Counted from the stretch's first letter, positions 1 through 15,200 are shown. The stretch is 64,000 nucleotides of DNA from Glandiceps talaboti (GCF_964340395.1 NC_135570.1:11242822-11306821); one strand, 5' to 3'. The notes: generated from the letters alone by a model not told the origin. Numbers and translations are program-made.

Positions 1-169
1 TGACAATTTCCTTGAAAACAGACAGAGAACCCCAAAGTTCTTTATTACTTCAAAAGAACCTGGAACAAGTTTTCATATGACATTTTCAGAGAATTGAAGA
101 AATTTGTCCCCAAAGCACATTCTATCTTAATCAATGAGTCTAAGACTTTACTTTGAGTATGTAACTTAC

Positions 170-3138
170 CAATATTGCCTAGTAATATAGCACCTAAGGA
201 TCTAGCAGGACCATTTAGATGACCAGCTGAGTTCTGTAATATTCTGATTGGTGTTGCATTCTCATGGCTTGATAAACCAAGCTGTGAAAGTCAGGAAATA
301 AGAAAAAGATCGCAAGTCAATGACATCATAAGACTGATAACGTCTATGAAATGGTGATGGGCAGGTTATATTGCCAGATTGTCTGATAATACATGGACAC
401 TCAGATTCACCAAAAGACAAACAAGAAATGGCAAACGGTCACCTGGGAAACCATACCGATGATGGACAGATGATATCAAAGAGAGAGCAGGAACTATATG
501 GCCCAGATGGGCAAAGACAGACAACAGTAAACGACTTTGATGGAGGGCTAAACCCAGCAGTTGATTGAGACGGCTCTCATAACAAGAACTAGAACAGTAC
601 AGTATCATTATTTCAGTCCAATGCAGGTTTATCATATCCAACACAACTCCTGCTAAATTAACATGTATTTTTTGATATGCATGTGCTCTCATGTTCTGCA
701 TTTACTGTGTATGGCTCTAAGGCTGAATAAATTAACTTTCGTTAAAGGGGCACAAGCTGAGTTTATACATTTTTTGGGCATAATCTTTAATACACATTTA
801 TAAGGTAGTACTCATAATATTCTACTTTCAATGAAGTATACTTGATAACAACTTGCAATTGACAGAACTTAAACCTAGTATTAAGATATAATTTTCAAAC
901 GATCCAAAGACATAATTATTGTACATGTACAAATATTACGAGAAAAACCCTACTATGCAATCAACTGTTCTAACAATACCTGAAGACAATTGTAATGTCA
1001 TAGAAGTCTAGATTGTAAGATACATGATATTGTTCATCCCTATCAGACTTCTTAACCTGAGTGCTGACTGAGCGTGGCATGAACGTCTGTATCTTACAGA
1101 CTAATAGAAGTAATTTTAACGTTATACTAGTCTAAGAATAGTTTGGTTGACTTTTTAGGTACAGATTTTCACTTGACTGAAAAGTTTATAAATCCAGCTT
1201 GTGTCTCTTTAAAGGTATTGTACACTAACTTGGTAGAACTCTATGAAAGGATTGGTATTACAATACCTGTTTAGCTACTGCTTTGCTATCCACTTTATTG
1301 TAAACTTTTCTTATCTTGGCAATGGTCAACAGAGAGAGTGCATGGGCATGTATACCAAACAACAACCTTTCCTCCGGCATCTGGTTTAAACTGGATTCTG
1401 TCTTCAGAGCTTTCAAACCTAGTAGAGTCGATAAAAATATCATACTTTAATTTCTTCTGACGGGTAGAGTAGAAACTTCAAAATTGATCATATAAATTCA
1501 AAACAAAAACAGCTTCAATTTTTGACTCGTGTCACTACTGAGTGGCTTTTTCAAAAGTTTATTATAAGAAATTGATTATTTTTTAAATTTAGCATAACGT
1601 GTTTGGGTATACTGTCAATGTATATTTTTCATTACCTTGATGATGGGGTGCCTGGAAACTGCCAACATAATTAGGCCCAAGTTGGTGGATAACCAAGACA
1701 GCAGGCCCAGAAAAGACATCTTCAAAAAGGTGTGCTGGACCCAATCTCCATAGCAACCGAGATGGACAGTGTTGGATTGGCGGAGTGCCAATAAATGAGT
1801 ACATTGATTGTACATTGCTTGGACTGGACGTCCCTCCTCCTGGGTTGGTTTGAAGGTAGTGAAGCTGTAATCAACCACAACAACACAGTCAAAAATTGAA
1901 AAAAAAACTTCCACAATTTATGGAAACTGTAAGGAGTCTGGACACTCCATCAACCCTGAAAACATCAAGGTTATCTGAAGTGAGGGTGACTACTGTAACA
2001 TCACATGCTAAACTGTATATATACAATGCCCTGCTGCAGTCACATGACAAACTACATCATTGAATTATATACAACAAGAGCTGAAGAAGGCTGAGTGACT
2101 TTAGTGAAAATATGCTAACCCAGCTGGCACCAGGCAGGTTCGAACCAAGTCTGCAGTGAAAAGAGGTGCACGAGCTGACGATTTGGCTATCAACAAATTC
2201 TGTCAGGTAACACTTACCTTCTGTGATTTTGTATGTACTCCATTCAAATAGACTGAAACTGAACTATTTTTAAGTACAGCCCTGTTAAGTACCACCACAA
2301 GATGATGCCACTGTCCCTCCTGTGCTAACTCAGGAATCCAGAATTTAACTGCAGATTCACCATGAGATGGTTTAATTACGTCATCTGGACCTGAAATTAA
2401 GTAATCCTTATTAGGTGATGCTGATGACAAGAATACAGATGGTAGTATCATTGGAAAGAATTACAAATCAAATTTAAACTCTACACAGTTATCCACTTCA
2501 GTCAATTTTTAAAGAAATGTCACAGCTTGGCACTCCAATGAGGGTTAATATCAAAGCACAGTAAGTGAAGCAGTCAAGAAAATGTGGCTAAAACGACTTT
2601 GCATTCCTAACAAGTACATGATGTGAAGTAAAGGTACCAGAATACTTTGACTCGTTCAGCATGCAAACAACTTTTGACATGAAACACTGGGTTACAGCTA
2701 ATACAAATATCACATTGAAAAAAGACAATACCTTAATACTTCATACAATCTTTGCTGGTTTTTACTTACTTGTTTGTTGCAATCTTTCCTCCAGTGTGCT
2801 AATAACTAACGTTCTATCTTGAGCAGCCAGACTGATAGACAGACAAACAAACCCAGCATCACTGTTTGATACATTTCTAACAATTGTAAGTAGACGAACT
2901 GGATGGGGGTCAGCTATGGGTGAACTAAACCTATCCACACATAGCCATACTGAAAAAGTCAAACCGGCCTGTGGTGGAAATATCCTCTCACCTAGAAATA
3001 AAACACAACATAAAAATCAATCAATCAATCAATCAATTTTTATAGGATCCAGAATCAACACTGTTCTGTCCAATTGTACACACACACACGCACATACACA
3101 CATACACACGCACACACATAAGCATGCACACAAGCATG

Positions 3139-3206
<68 letters not shown>

Positions 3207-6200
3207 ACTAATGTCATGTCATGTATGAATAACTGTTTGCTTTCAAGAAACATCAAGATGGGTATTACTAAACTTTACACAATCAGATATTACTCACCAG
3301 ATCCAATACCTCCAATCACACTATTCTCCAGTCCACCAACAACCCCAGGAACAGATACAACTGTTACATTGGGAGGTGACTGTGGGGCTATACTGGGTAA
3401 ATATAGACATCCAAACCCTTCAGCACTCATGTCAAATTCCACAAAGGATGGTGTCACTGACGCACCATGAAGTCGTACGTCACGGGGAGTTGTCATAGAA
3501 ACCAGACACTTCACTCTTGTGAGAGGTACAGTATCCCCCTCTATTTTGCACAGATTACAGTTACACTTGGAGTGTGTGCTGTCACATGGGACAGGTTGTT
3601 TATCATCACTCACTACAAGATTGTCTGTCAGTTCAGACAGAGAGCTACTGCTACACAAACTGGGCATTGTGTTGTCAAACTTCTCATCCCATGCTGTACA
3701 ACACAGTGGATTACCCAGTCGCAGGAAATCCCTAGACAAGTAAAAACAAACTCAGTCAAATAAATGCATGAACACTAATAGACACTATACCCTGGCGTGT
3801 GCCTGTGAAACCAAGGAAAATAGAAGTGACATAAGGGGCCTTGTCAAAGTCATTGTACACTCATAGTCACCTATAACACTGATGGTAATCATATTTTGGG
3901 TCCACACTCAAAAATCAGCACCCCAATGCAATCAAAATTTCAACGTACTGCTGTACTACTTATAGATAAAATAAACATCTAATTGCATGAACAAATGTTC
4001 ATGGTCTCTGGGTTCATACTTACTAATGAAAATTTCTACTCACAGAGTCAAGCTTCCAAGAAATGTTTTCACTCTGTGAGTAGAAATGTTCATTACCTAA
4101 GCTCTAATTGACATGCTCAAAGTCTAATTATTGCTACTTTAGAAATTCTCCGTGAATAAATTGTTGGTTGTTTGATTGAAAAAAATACACCAGTAACAGC
4201 TAATGCACGTTTAAACACATTGATTCTAAGTAGAATTGATAAGTGTACCTTAGATCTTTAGGTTCCAGTGCTTGTGATGCCAGTCTTTCCAACGTGTGTT
4301 GTAAGTAGCTATGTAGTGGGTGTTGTTCTTCAGACAAGGCAACTGCACATCGTCTGAGGACTTGCTGTGGTAGACCAGCTTCACACATTACCTGCTGGTT
4401 CCTCTCACTCTTCACCAAGTCTTGGATAACATCAGCAACATGCATTTCTAATGCTATCTTCATCTGTAACCAAATAAAAGTCATCAATGATTGTAAACCT
4501 ACATATTTTCTCCACTACAAAATTTTGTGACTTCAGTCTTCAGCTAATTCTCCAAGACTATTTTTACTAATACCAGACTGGTATATTGAGTTAAGGTATA
4601 AAAACTGACAAATAAGCCAATAAAATAATTCCAATATGTCATAAGTAAATCTTGGTTTGTTACCAAATATGGTTATTTTCTACATTTGTATTACCAAATA
4701 CGGCTATTTTCTACATTTGTATTACCAAATATGGTTATTTTCTACATTTGCATTACCAAATATGGCTATTTTCTACATTTGTATTACCAAATATGGCTAT
4801 TTTCTATATTTGCATTACCAAATATGGCTATTTTCTACATTTGTATTACCAAATATGGCTATTTTCTACATTTCTAAGGCCCTGTCTACACAATGCCACT
4901 TTCAAGTGTGAACACAGCTACTTTATTGCATTTGCAAAAATGAAAACAATATCACTGATTTTTCATGTTTTCATTTTAAAATGCTGTCGTGTGTAAACAA
5001 AGCCTAAGTCAAAGATTAGTTAATAAACTGAATTACCTTGCTATTGTGATCACATGGTATAGCTGGTAACAAATCCAATATTGAGATAACAGCACCAGGG
5101 TGTACTATAGTTGGGTGTGTTGGCGGCGACACATACAATGATACCGGTGTCCGGACAGGAGACTGCATTGGTGATTGACTAGATGTTTTCAATGTGACTG
5201 GTTTCTGGATACTGGGGTTAATGGATGCTGGTCTAGTGTTCTGTGGTTGGGGTCTCCTTATTGGAGATGGTGGGGGTGACGGCTTGGGTGTAAATGCATC
5301 ATGTACATGGCGTGACACAGCTGGTGAATTGATAGGTGTCGTAGCAGATTTACTACAAATAACAAATTCAGTAAACAAGTTGACAATATTTCAATGGTTG
5401 CCAAAAATATTGAAAAATCTACATGTACTCAAATTCTTTCAGACTACAAAATGATCGTGCAACAGTGCATTTAACTCACAAATAATATTTATCTATGGTC
5501 CTAGGCAGTGTGCTTTTTCAAAGAGATGATAATTTCGGTACATACATACACTGTCATGATATTACTAACCAGACTAAAGTGTATACAACTGAAGAGAAAT
5601 ATGCCTTGTTACCTTTCAAAAGCATCTATGGCCATATCATAGAGACAGCGGAACAGTAGACAGGCTGACTGTAGACTTGCTGTTACGTCATCACTGCAAC
5701 TGTTTGGAAAAAGGGTAAATGTAATTAGGTTAATACTGCTGGTGCAAAAACACTGATGTGTTTGACAAAGAGTTCATATTGTAGTTAGGTTAATACAACT
5801 GGTGCAAAAACACTGGTGTGTTTGAAAAAAGGTACATACTGTAGTTAGGTTAATACAACTGGTGCAAAAACACTGGTGTGTTTGAAAAAAGGTACATACT
5901 GTAGTTAGGTTAATACAACTGCCACAAAAACACCAGCATGTTTGTTTGCATGAAGTGAGCTAAGGAAAGCCATCACACAAAGACAAAATTAGGTAACAAC
6001 AACAATACAACTACAACTGATACAAAAACAATAGTGGGTGTCTTTGATGTAGATTCACGTGACGCTTTTAACAGTTTGTTTATATCTGTGGAAGTTATAA
6101 TGTAACACTAACAGTCATACTCAATTGTCATACCACGTAGAATTCTATCAGTAAACAAAGTTATGGGATCCTTGCTCCTGTGGTGTTGATACTTTGAGAT

Positions 6201-9200
6201 TATATTTAGTATAGGGGTTCATAAAACCGATTTAAAAACTTCACCTAGCAGGTTTATTTTTGTCTTGTATTTGTCACCTTTCCAGCAACCTTGTGGCTTA
6301 GAATTTCCCTAACCTTTTGGATCATTTCTGTCATTTTCCCATGGAACCAAGGAGGTCACCTATTTTTAATATGAGTCTCATTTCTGTTATTCACAGTTAA
6401 CTTCAAATGTCTTCAGGTGTCACCAAATTCATGGCTTTAACACTGATATGGGTTCTTATACAACATTCAAGGCTAAGTAGTGAAGAGTTCATGAGATTGA
6501 CTACTCACCTTTTCTCAACGTCAAAGAGATTGAAGAAAGGATACATGGTGGACGGCATATCACTTTGGTAACAGCATTGATGGAATGGTGATTGTAACTG
6601 AGATGTTGATGAAAAACAACCTAGTAACCTGATGGCATCTGTTAAACTTTCATATCGAACCTGTACGACAAAAATGAAGCAAATAACAACGTTCAAACTT
6701 CTTGTATGACAAAATGTGGCACTGACAGCATTTGAACTTTCATATTGAACCTACACAGCAAAATGAAGCAAATAGCATGCAATTTTGACACACACAAATG
6801 TATCAATGCCCACCCCCACTCCCACCCCACTGAAGGAATTACTTTTTAGATGTGTTATGACAAAGCCCTGAAACTGTTAGTTGTAATGTAATGTGATATG
6901 ATACAGCATGCTATGTCATTCTGACTTTGGCCTCTCAACAAAGTATTCACTGGAACTCATTATTACAGCAGTGTATCTGATCTTACATCAATCGCTTGTA
7001 ACACACACTTCAGCAGTTCTGATCTAGTTCATCTATACATGCAGACTCAGAAAAACTATGTGATAAGTCTTACCTCTGTGGCAAAGAATTTGGCATTAGC
7101 TGGTTCATGTCTCATTGCAGCAGTCAAGGTTTGAAACACAACATGTAAGAGTACCATCACACTATCAGAATTAGCTGAAAGACATAAAATTATACAGAAG
7201 TACAGAATCTGATAAAAATGGTAGATTACAATCACTGACGCATCACATCGAAGTTCTGAACTCTGGTATTGCTTGGAAAATCAACGTTTTGCTGGGGAGT
7301 GTCAATAAGACATCCAACATTTCCTCATTGAACAGCTTCTTCTACAATTTGTGTTGTAACACTGTAGATTACAAATGAAAGTTCATCAGTGTTGATAAAC
7401 CATAGAACTAACTTTGTTCCAGACACATTGAAAATTGTTCCCCGAAATTTATGACTGTACACTTTTTGTCAACAGATTGAACATCTATTCAGAACATATG
7501 ATACAAACTTCTAGGCACCTATGACCCCTTATCAGGCTCACAGGTCTGTAGGGTCACATGTTCTGAATAGCGGGTCAATCTCCTAACAAAGACTGAGTGT
7601 ACATTCAAAAATTCCAGGTAAAAATTTTCAAGTTTGCGTTTGGAGCAAAGGTTTAATTTGCAACTGTAAATTCCAGCTAGCTACAAATTCCCATCTCTGA
7701 CACGCATCACATGATAACATTGAAATGTGATGTACTTACCTGTATCCCATGGTGCTCTGGGTGGCTCTGCTAGGCAACCCTCCATGGAAACCAAAACTGA
7801 CATAACGTACACAAAGCCACCAACTTTCCTGAACACTGTTCTAGACCGATGGCTGTCCCTCAGTACATACAGCAGTGACTGAACAATAAAATGAAATTGG
7901 TCTTTAGAAACACAGACATAATCTGCCTTAAATAGCACAAAATCTAGCACAGACACATAGTGCAACTGTTTTGTTATGATATCAGTAATTATAACCCTTG
8001 TAGCAGTTATTAAAGAAACATATTATCACAACGTCATTTTACTAGTGATGGACAATTTTTGGTATCTGCAATATCATTTCTCCTCATGCAACAGAGTCAA
8101 TAGAACAAGAAGATCAACTTATTCTCTACCTGTAATAGCATTTTACCTCATGCTAGAGGGTCAAAATAGAACAAGATGATCGACTTATTCTATCGCGTGC
8201 CTATAGTAAGGCATGTGAAGTGCGTGGAGTGGAAGTTATGGTGTCGACCAAGAAATTGAATGTTCATTATTTTAATGATGCATCTACCGGTAGGCAGTAA
8301 TATTCTATTTAAGGTATCAGGAATTAAAAATGGTTTTGAAGGTGCCGAAATGTCTTTTCCTCATCACACTTTTAAACCGACATTCATTGATACAAACCAA
8401 CTACGAGTGTCTCTTATGTTCATGCGATGATCTTATCAGTTTGTTTATGTCTGTAAAAGTTAGTCATGTAAAATAAACATTCAGTTTGAGGTTTATTTTG
8501 AGTTTAGTGCAAATAGTTGCAAAAAAAATTGCTCACAACAGTTTTAATTTGTAATGTCATGTTCGGTGCTGAGTGGAGTAAACACCATAATATACTTACT
8601 TGTAAAATATCAATTTTAAACTGTAAAGCTGTCTGTGGTGCTGAGTGCATCATACTAAATAATGTCCCCATGTCGTCATCACCACCACTTGATAAGACAA
8701 GTTGTTGTACAATACCAAGGGCCTGTTTCCTACATTGTATGTATGGTACTAGATTATGACCACACCTTGCCCCACCACATTCCCGAAAAACGCCTGTGAA
8801 AAAATTACAAAATTTGAATAAAATTATAAATCATTCTATCACAAATAAGACATAGTGAATAGAGTAATGATTCAAATGTATTGGGTAATCTGACCACACA
8901 CGCAAACTCTCTGTTCAGTGTACGCTTTGCCCCAGTCCACCACATAAGGTTACCCAGCCACCAAGAGTCAAGCACATCATTTTCACATCCAAAATTCAAT
9001 ATTTTTGTACTCAAACTGTAGGCATTATCTAACATTACAATATACTCCCCAAGATTATCCATGTATAGATAAACTTGTTTGTAAGGCTGTACAAAAATAA
9101 CTTAAACACGATGTACAACCATTTTGAGCTGGCACTCACTGTCAATTTTGTAATTTCATTGTTAGCTTGTCGTTAGTGTTTTGGGTATACATATGGTTTT

Positions 9201-12200
9201 TCTGTTTTGTTGTAGTCTATTGTTATTTTGTTTTTATTATTATTGTGTAATTTTGACTTGCCTGTGATGAAGTTTAATAAATAAATACAAAAATAAATTA
9301 ATACTCACTTGCATTACTGCTATTTGTACACATCAATATTGTCAAAACTTCCATCACCTCAAAGGCTAATGTCTGGTGGTTCTTTGGAATGTCTATGTCA
9401 TCTTTAACACCTGAAAGATTCATAAATATCAACAAATAGTCTTGAGTAACATAACATTTCAAAAGTTCTGCATCATTCATCATTTATTACATAATTTGAA
9501 GTGTATGTCTTCTTATAACAAACAAGTCTATAAACCATTTATAGCTAAAATGATGTAGGCTTGGTGTTTTACTCGTGGGACATTACAGCTAAAATGTTGA
9601 AGGCTTAGTGTTTCACTCATGGGACATTACAGCTAAAATGATGTAGACTTGGTGTTTCACTCATGGGACGTTACATTTTTGACACAGAGCTAGATATACC
9701 GGGTATATCAACTCTAGAGTAACAATACCAGAGACACAAAAATCACAGCAGGATCCTTTACCCAATCACATTGAACACTGATAAGCATTGCTATTCTATC
9801 ACACTGCAACAAAAACATGATTCTAATGAAAACATTACACATAATCAACATTTCAACTTGACTACTTCTACATCCCCACTGTGCACGGCACCTACGCAAT
9901 TGTTTCTTTTGCATTAGAAGTTATCTGAGGGTGTGCAAAAAATGTGTAAATGTACTGCAACTAGACATCAATGTTTTGATGTCTGCATTTGATGTCTGCA
10001 TGGTGGCACGCCAGTTCAGTTCATTTAGACAAAATGTTGCAAGAAACTGTATTCATTCAATCTTACTATTTTAAAGTGTAGCATGTACAGTTTCTTATTG
10101 GTTTCGGCATGGTTGTATCAAACAAAGTCAGTGAACACTAACATGACATGGGCTGTACTTACCATCTTCTACGTTAGGTTCCATCTGTGAATCTTTAAGT
10201 AGTGCTGCATATCTGTGTAAACATGTGACCATGACTTCCAACAAACCCACTTCTCTGTAAACATCTTTGTATATTGCACTATATCTCAGTATTCGGAATA
10301 AACTCTGTGTTGCAACAATGCAGGTATCTACTGATCTGAAATAGACAAAACATCGGAAGCAATTGGTATCACATGTTACATATTTATTCAATATTAAATT
10401 TCCTACAAGTCATAAGGAAAAAGTTGTTAAACAAATACTACTAATAATGTTAGTTTCCTATAAAGCGATTTCCCACACTGTCCTAAAAGCACTTTGCAAC
10501 CATTACCCCTCAAATGGACCTCTAATGGCATAAAGTAGTCATTTTTTAATATTTTCTCAACTCAATTGAGAGTATACAGTCCATTTCAGTCTCTGTAAGC
10601 ACACAGAAGTATTCACATTACAACCTCTATCCTACCAGGTCCCCAATTATACAGCTGGGTTGACTGAGGCACAATCACGGTTCAAATATTGCCCAAGGAC
10701 TTTAGCCATTCAGAAACAACAGTAGTGGCATAAGGAAATGGCACATATGGAAACCAATTCATATACTTACTACTCTCACAGCCCTACAAAACACCCAAGG
10801 CTTGGACATAGGTTGTCCCGGGCAATTTTCTTAGTACACGCATTTGAGGAGTTCTGAAATATTTTATCTCAAATAATTTTTTAATGGTTTTGTTGACAGG
10901 TATCTTTACAATGTGCATCCCAATCAGCATAAAATTATCCAGATTGGGATACGTGAATAAAATTATTTATCCCGATCAATACATTATATATTTTTATCCA
11001 AAGGTAATTATCCAAATTGGGTGGTTATTCCTGATTGAATTAGATAGTACGGGTACTTACTGTTGTGTCTTGATAAGTATACTAATACTAATCAGTTCTT
11101 TACACGGTACATAGTCTAGATGCATCACCACAAATTCTAATAATTCAAACAATTTCTCCTGTAGACAATAAAAAGACGAAGTGCAAAATTAACAATAATT
11201 ATGACAAATTCAAGTAATGGACAACTGATAATGTAGTAATAAAATTGATAATGTATCACCCAATAATGTAGTGAAAATGTAGCAACAGAAAATCAACCGA
11301 TAATTTTAAAACTGAAAACGTAGTAACAAATTAATAATGTATCAAACTGATAGTGAAATAAAAATGTAACAAAAATGAGTATCAACCAATAATGTTATGA
11401 CTGATAATGCAGTAACAAATTGATAAGTTATCAATTGACTAATAACATAGTAACATTTCCCAACTGATTATTTATAAAAAAAAATTACCAATAATAGTAA
11501 TTTTTTCTAACCAATAACATATCGACAAATTTTCAGAAAGCGTATCAACTCTTACTTTCATATTCAAACTTTGAAATATCTTTATTCATTGAACATCAAA
11601 CAGGTATCATGAAAAACTAGAAGTATCACATAAGATGACCATACCTGTATTTCAGTTGGTTTGTTGTGTATTTTCTCCACAAAGGTGGAGATGGTGTTTT
11701 GAGATTCTAAGATGAAATAATTAGCATTGTCTGAATTATAAACTGTTGACACCACATCTATAATTGTACTACATAACTGTGTTGTCTGCGCCTGAAAACA
11801 AATCATCATAAATTCATTCATTTTAGACAGATTTTTGATATACATGTAGGTTGGCCACAAGTAGAGTTAGTCAAAGGGCTATCTGTGGTCTCAATTATCC
11901 AAATGAACATACATGTAATCTATTGAAAATATAGCTAAATCTACTTGAGTTTGAATAAAAGGACAAGTCCAAGTCTGGTTAAAACTTCTGCTTTATTTGA
12001 ATCCCAATGTTCGACTGTGCACAGACAGTCTTTTTCAAGGGCTATAAAAAATAGGAGGGCAGGTAAAGTGACGTCATAGAAAGGTCTCCCTAAATCTACT
12101 GCTAAGAAAAGGGTGAACAACCTATGTCAGATGAATTTTATTCATTTGCCGAGTTCACAGTGAGCAATAGAGAAAACCCTGTTTGTCCATTATGTCTGTG

Positions 12201-15200
12201 TCTTTGCCATTAGTAGGTTGTAGCTGGAGAAAGACATGTTTTCCTAGGTGAACTTTGACCTCGTACAATTCATACAGTATTACAAATCTGAGATATTGTG
12301 AAAGGAGTCAACAACAGTTGCACTGAATACAACGGGCTGACCAGATAAGTCATTTACAAGTACTGTCTACTTTTTCTATCTCATTGACTGAAAAATTAAA
12401 GTGCACCTGACAAGTCCTAAATTGCCATTACACCAAAGTTTTCAAGCACCAAAATAAATGTTTACAATATTTGACATTTTACTCACCTTGAGGAAGACTG
12501 TCTGCAGTACTTGGAAGGCTTGAATATTACGCACACTGACACCTGTAAAACAATAATCAATTTACATATTAGACACAACATGTCGTCGTGTCAGTGCAGT
12601 AAGATCGTATCTGCTATGAATTGTATAGGCAGGTATGACCGTACTACACTGGCATGATGATAGCAAATCAGTACAAAAAACACCAGCTTGAATCTTCAAA
12701 GACTAATGTTACAGGATACAAGAAAGTAATTTCATAAGTAGACCTCTTAGTTTTTCCACAGCAATACATAGATATAACTCTAGGTAAAAAAAAATAAGTC
12801 TTCATGTACAATCCTTACCTTGTCCATTGGGCTGTGGTACTGTAAATCCTGGTTGTTGGAATGGAGCACCATTGCTGGCACTACTAGGTTTTAACTCCAC
12901 ATAACCACATAGTGTTAATGAGGATACAAGTAAAACTAAATTCCTAAGAGCATCTCTAGCCTCGTCTGTATTCATCTGTTCTAGCCTACAAAACAAAAAA
13001 ACAGACATAGGATAAGTGCCCTCAATGATTAATTTTATCTGTAGTGTTGGTGTCCTCAATGGTAAGTTCTATCTGTGGGGAAGTACCACAGAATGATGAA
13101 ACCGGAAAACAGTAAAAAAAAATGGGAGGTTTACAATGTAGTGCGGCCCCATTGCTGGCACTACTAGGTTGCTGAGTAAGTGGATTTTAACAGGGCACTG
13201 TTGGGTCAACCATGTTATTTCTTTGAGACTATGATGATATCACAAGTGCCACAGAATAAAACCAGAAACAGTAAATAACTGATAGTCTTAGTACGGCCCT
13301 ATGTTGAGTATGTGAATTTAACAGGGCACTTGAAGTCGAAGAGTTGAAGTCGATGACAAAATATCTGATATCTGACCCAAAAGAAATCTCATTAAACCCA
13401 TTAACTGTAACTGTATTATCATGAAGTTATACTAACTATCAACGAGTTTGGAAATTTTTCCCCCTATTCCTATGAACTACGTGGTTGTTAAGTATCAAAA
13501 CAAGAAACCACATCACTAGCAACATTTACAAGTAATTTTTTTTCTATCAAATACATTTTTTTTTAAATAGTGGTACCTTAGAAGGAAATCTGTTAGGAAT
13601 ATATAGCCTTGGCATGTTCTGAAGTCATCTAATAAAACATTGGACACTTCACTGGAATCTTTGAGGAAACAGAAGACAGTAACAAACATCTCTACAATAT
13701 CCAACGGTGACAGAGCTTGTTCTCGTTGCATGTTGTCCAAACACAGACCAACACAGCCTTTACCTAGGAATAACACAAAATAAGAATGTTATTGACAAAG
13801 TCAAGAATTTCACATTTTTGCATCAGTTAACCCTTTCATGACGTGGTTTCTGTAACTCCATGTAATTAGACACTATAGTATGATGTAGGTTCAGGCAATG
13901 CTGTTATCGGTTTGTTATGTCTGTGGAAGCTATGACGTAACACTAACAGTCATACTTAAATTGTTATAATGTGTAGCATCATGGGAAGGGCTCCTGGGCT
14001 CCTGTAGTGTATATGTTTTGATAAGTTACTGACACCGTGTATGTCTTTGCATGAAACTTGTCTCATTCCTGATTACCACAAGCAAGCAAACGCACCAGTG
14101 TTTTTTCGCGGGTTGTATAATTGAATGATTGAGAAATGCAACAGGTTTTTTTTGCAAGTTGTATGATTGAATGATTGAGCTGTACTTACTGTGAATATAG
14201 CTTACAACACTTTGACCAAGTCCATGTCTGGACAGAGTCACTAACACCTCAGCTGCACCCTTCCTCCATGGTACATTATGCGGTGGACACCAACTTGTGA
14301 TGGCGCTAAATAATAACGTCAGGTCATCTTTACGAGATAGTTCTTCAGCTGGGGCTACATTACTACACAGTCTTACAAGGAGCTGAAAATAATATAACAC
14401 AACCTTATGAAACACAAGTGTGGCATTCAGGTGACTCGGACACTCCAACAGTATAAATTTTCTAGTAGCAAAAATATCTAGGTTTACAGAATGATAGTAA
14501 ACTTGCAATCTGTGAAAGTAACAAAAACAGAAAAGGTGGAATAATTCTGGCGTGGCCCATGGAAATAATTCCATGGGAAGTAATCTGATTACTTCAGTTT
14601 TCATATAACAGGCAGTAAATCTATATATCTAAGTCTATCTATGCATAAATATTGATTTTGGCAACAAATATGGCTGCCATTCAGTCAAATTTGCATATGT
14701 CACAAAACTAAGTGGCGTACCCATGTCCTATATGACAAAGGTGACATACCTTTGTACCAAGTTTGAAAGAAATTTGATATTTGCATGCCAGAGAAGTGAC
14801 GTATTGGGGACGAACACACGAATTGATGGTGACTATGGTGAGTCCCCCCCCCCCTTTTTTTTTTTGAGGGGGGGGGGGGGGGGGGGGGTGACCAATAACT
14901 TTGAATTTGAATCTTTCTAGAGAACACAAGCATACATACCTGAACACATATCTTTTGCAATAATATTCTCCTTTCAACAGAAGAGAAGTCGGATTGTGTT
15001 GATGGTGTATTGGCAGGTGATTCTATCACAGGTGGTAAATCAAAGAACAAATAGAGACATTTGACAAGTGTGGAGGGGACTGAAGCTGCTGTCATAACAT
15101 CCACAATACTTTTACCACCAGCAGCTAGTAGATTTAGAGTACTAAGAAGCATCCATCCATTACTACTCTCCTCTGTACTCTGAATTTCAAGATAGTCAGC

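Noticed and set aside
366-701. 111-codon minus-strand ORF and its plus-strand counterpart
   Set aside because: It lies in the intron between WDFY3 exons 23 and 24, matches nothing in the family, and has no fitting splice sites.
2100-2210. A functional tRNA gene near a TGGTTCGAACC motif
   Set aside because: No acceptor stem or complete cloverleaf can be formed; kept only as a weak SINE suggestion.
2916-3470. 184-codon plus-strand ORF
   Set aside because: Half is (CA)n and the rest is the antisense of WDFY3 exons 19 and 20.
4652-4996. Overlapping ORFs in three plus frames
   Set aside because: Created by the 31-bp tandem repeat inside a WDFY3 intron; repetitive and non-conserved.
10615-10700. 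A regulatory element around CCCCAATTATACAGCTGGGT and GCCCAAGGACTTTAGCC
   Set aside because: The wording resembles a dispersed repeat I have seen in several marine invertebrate genomes; one copy here gives no boundary or function.
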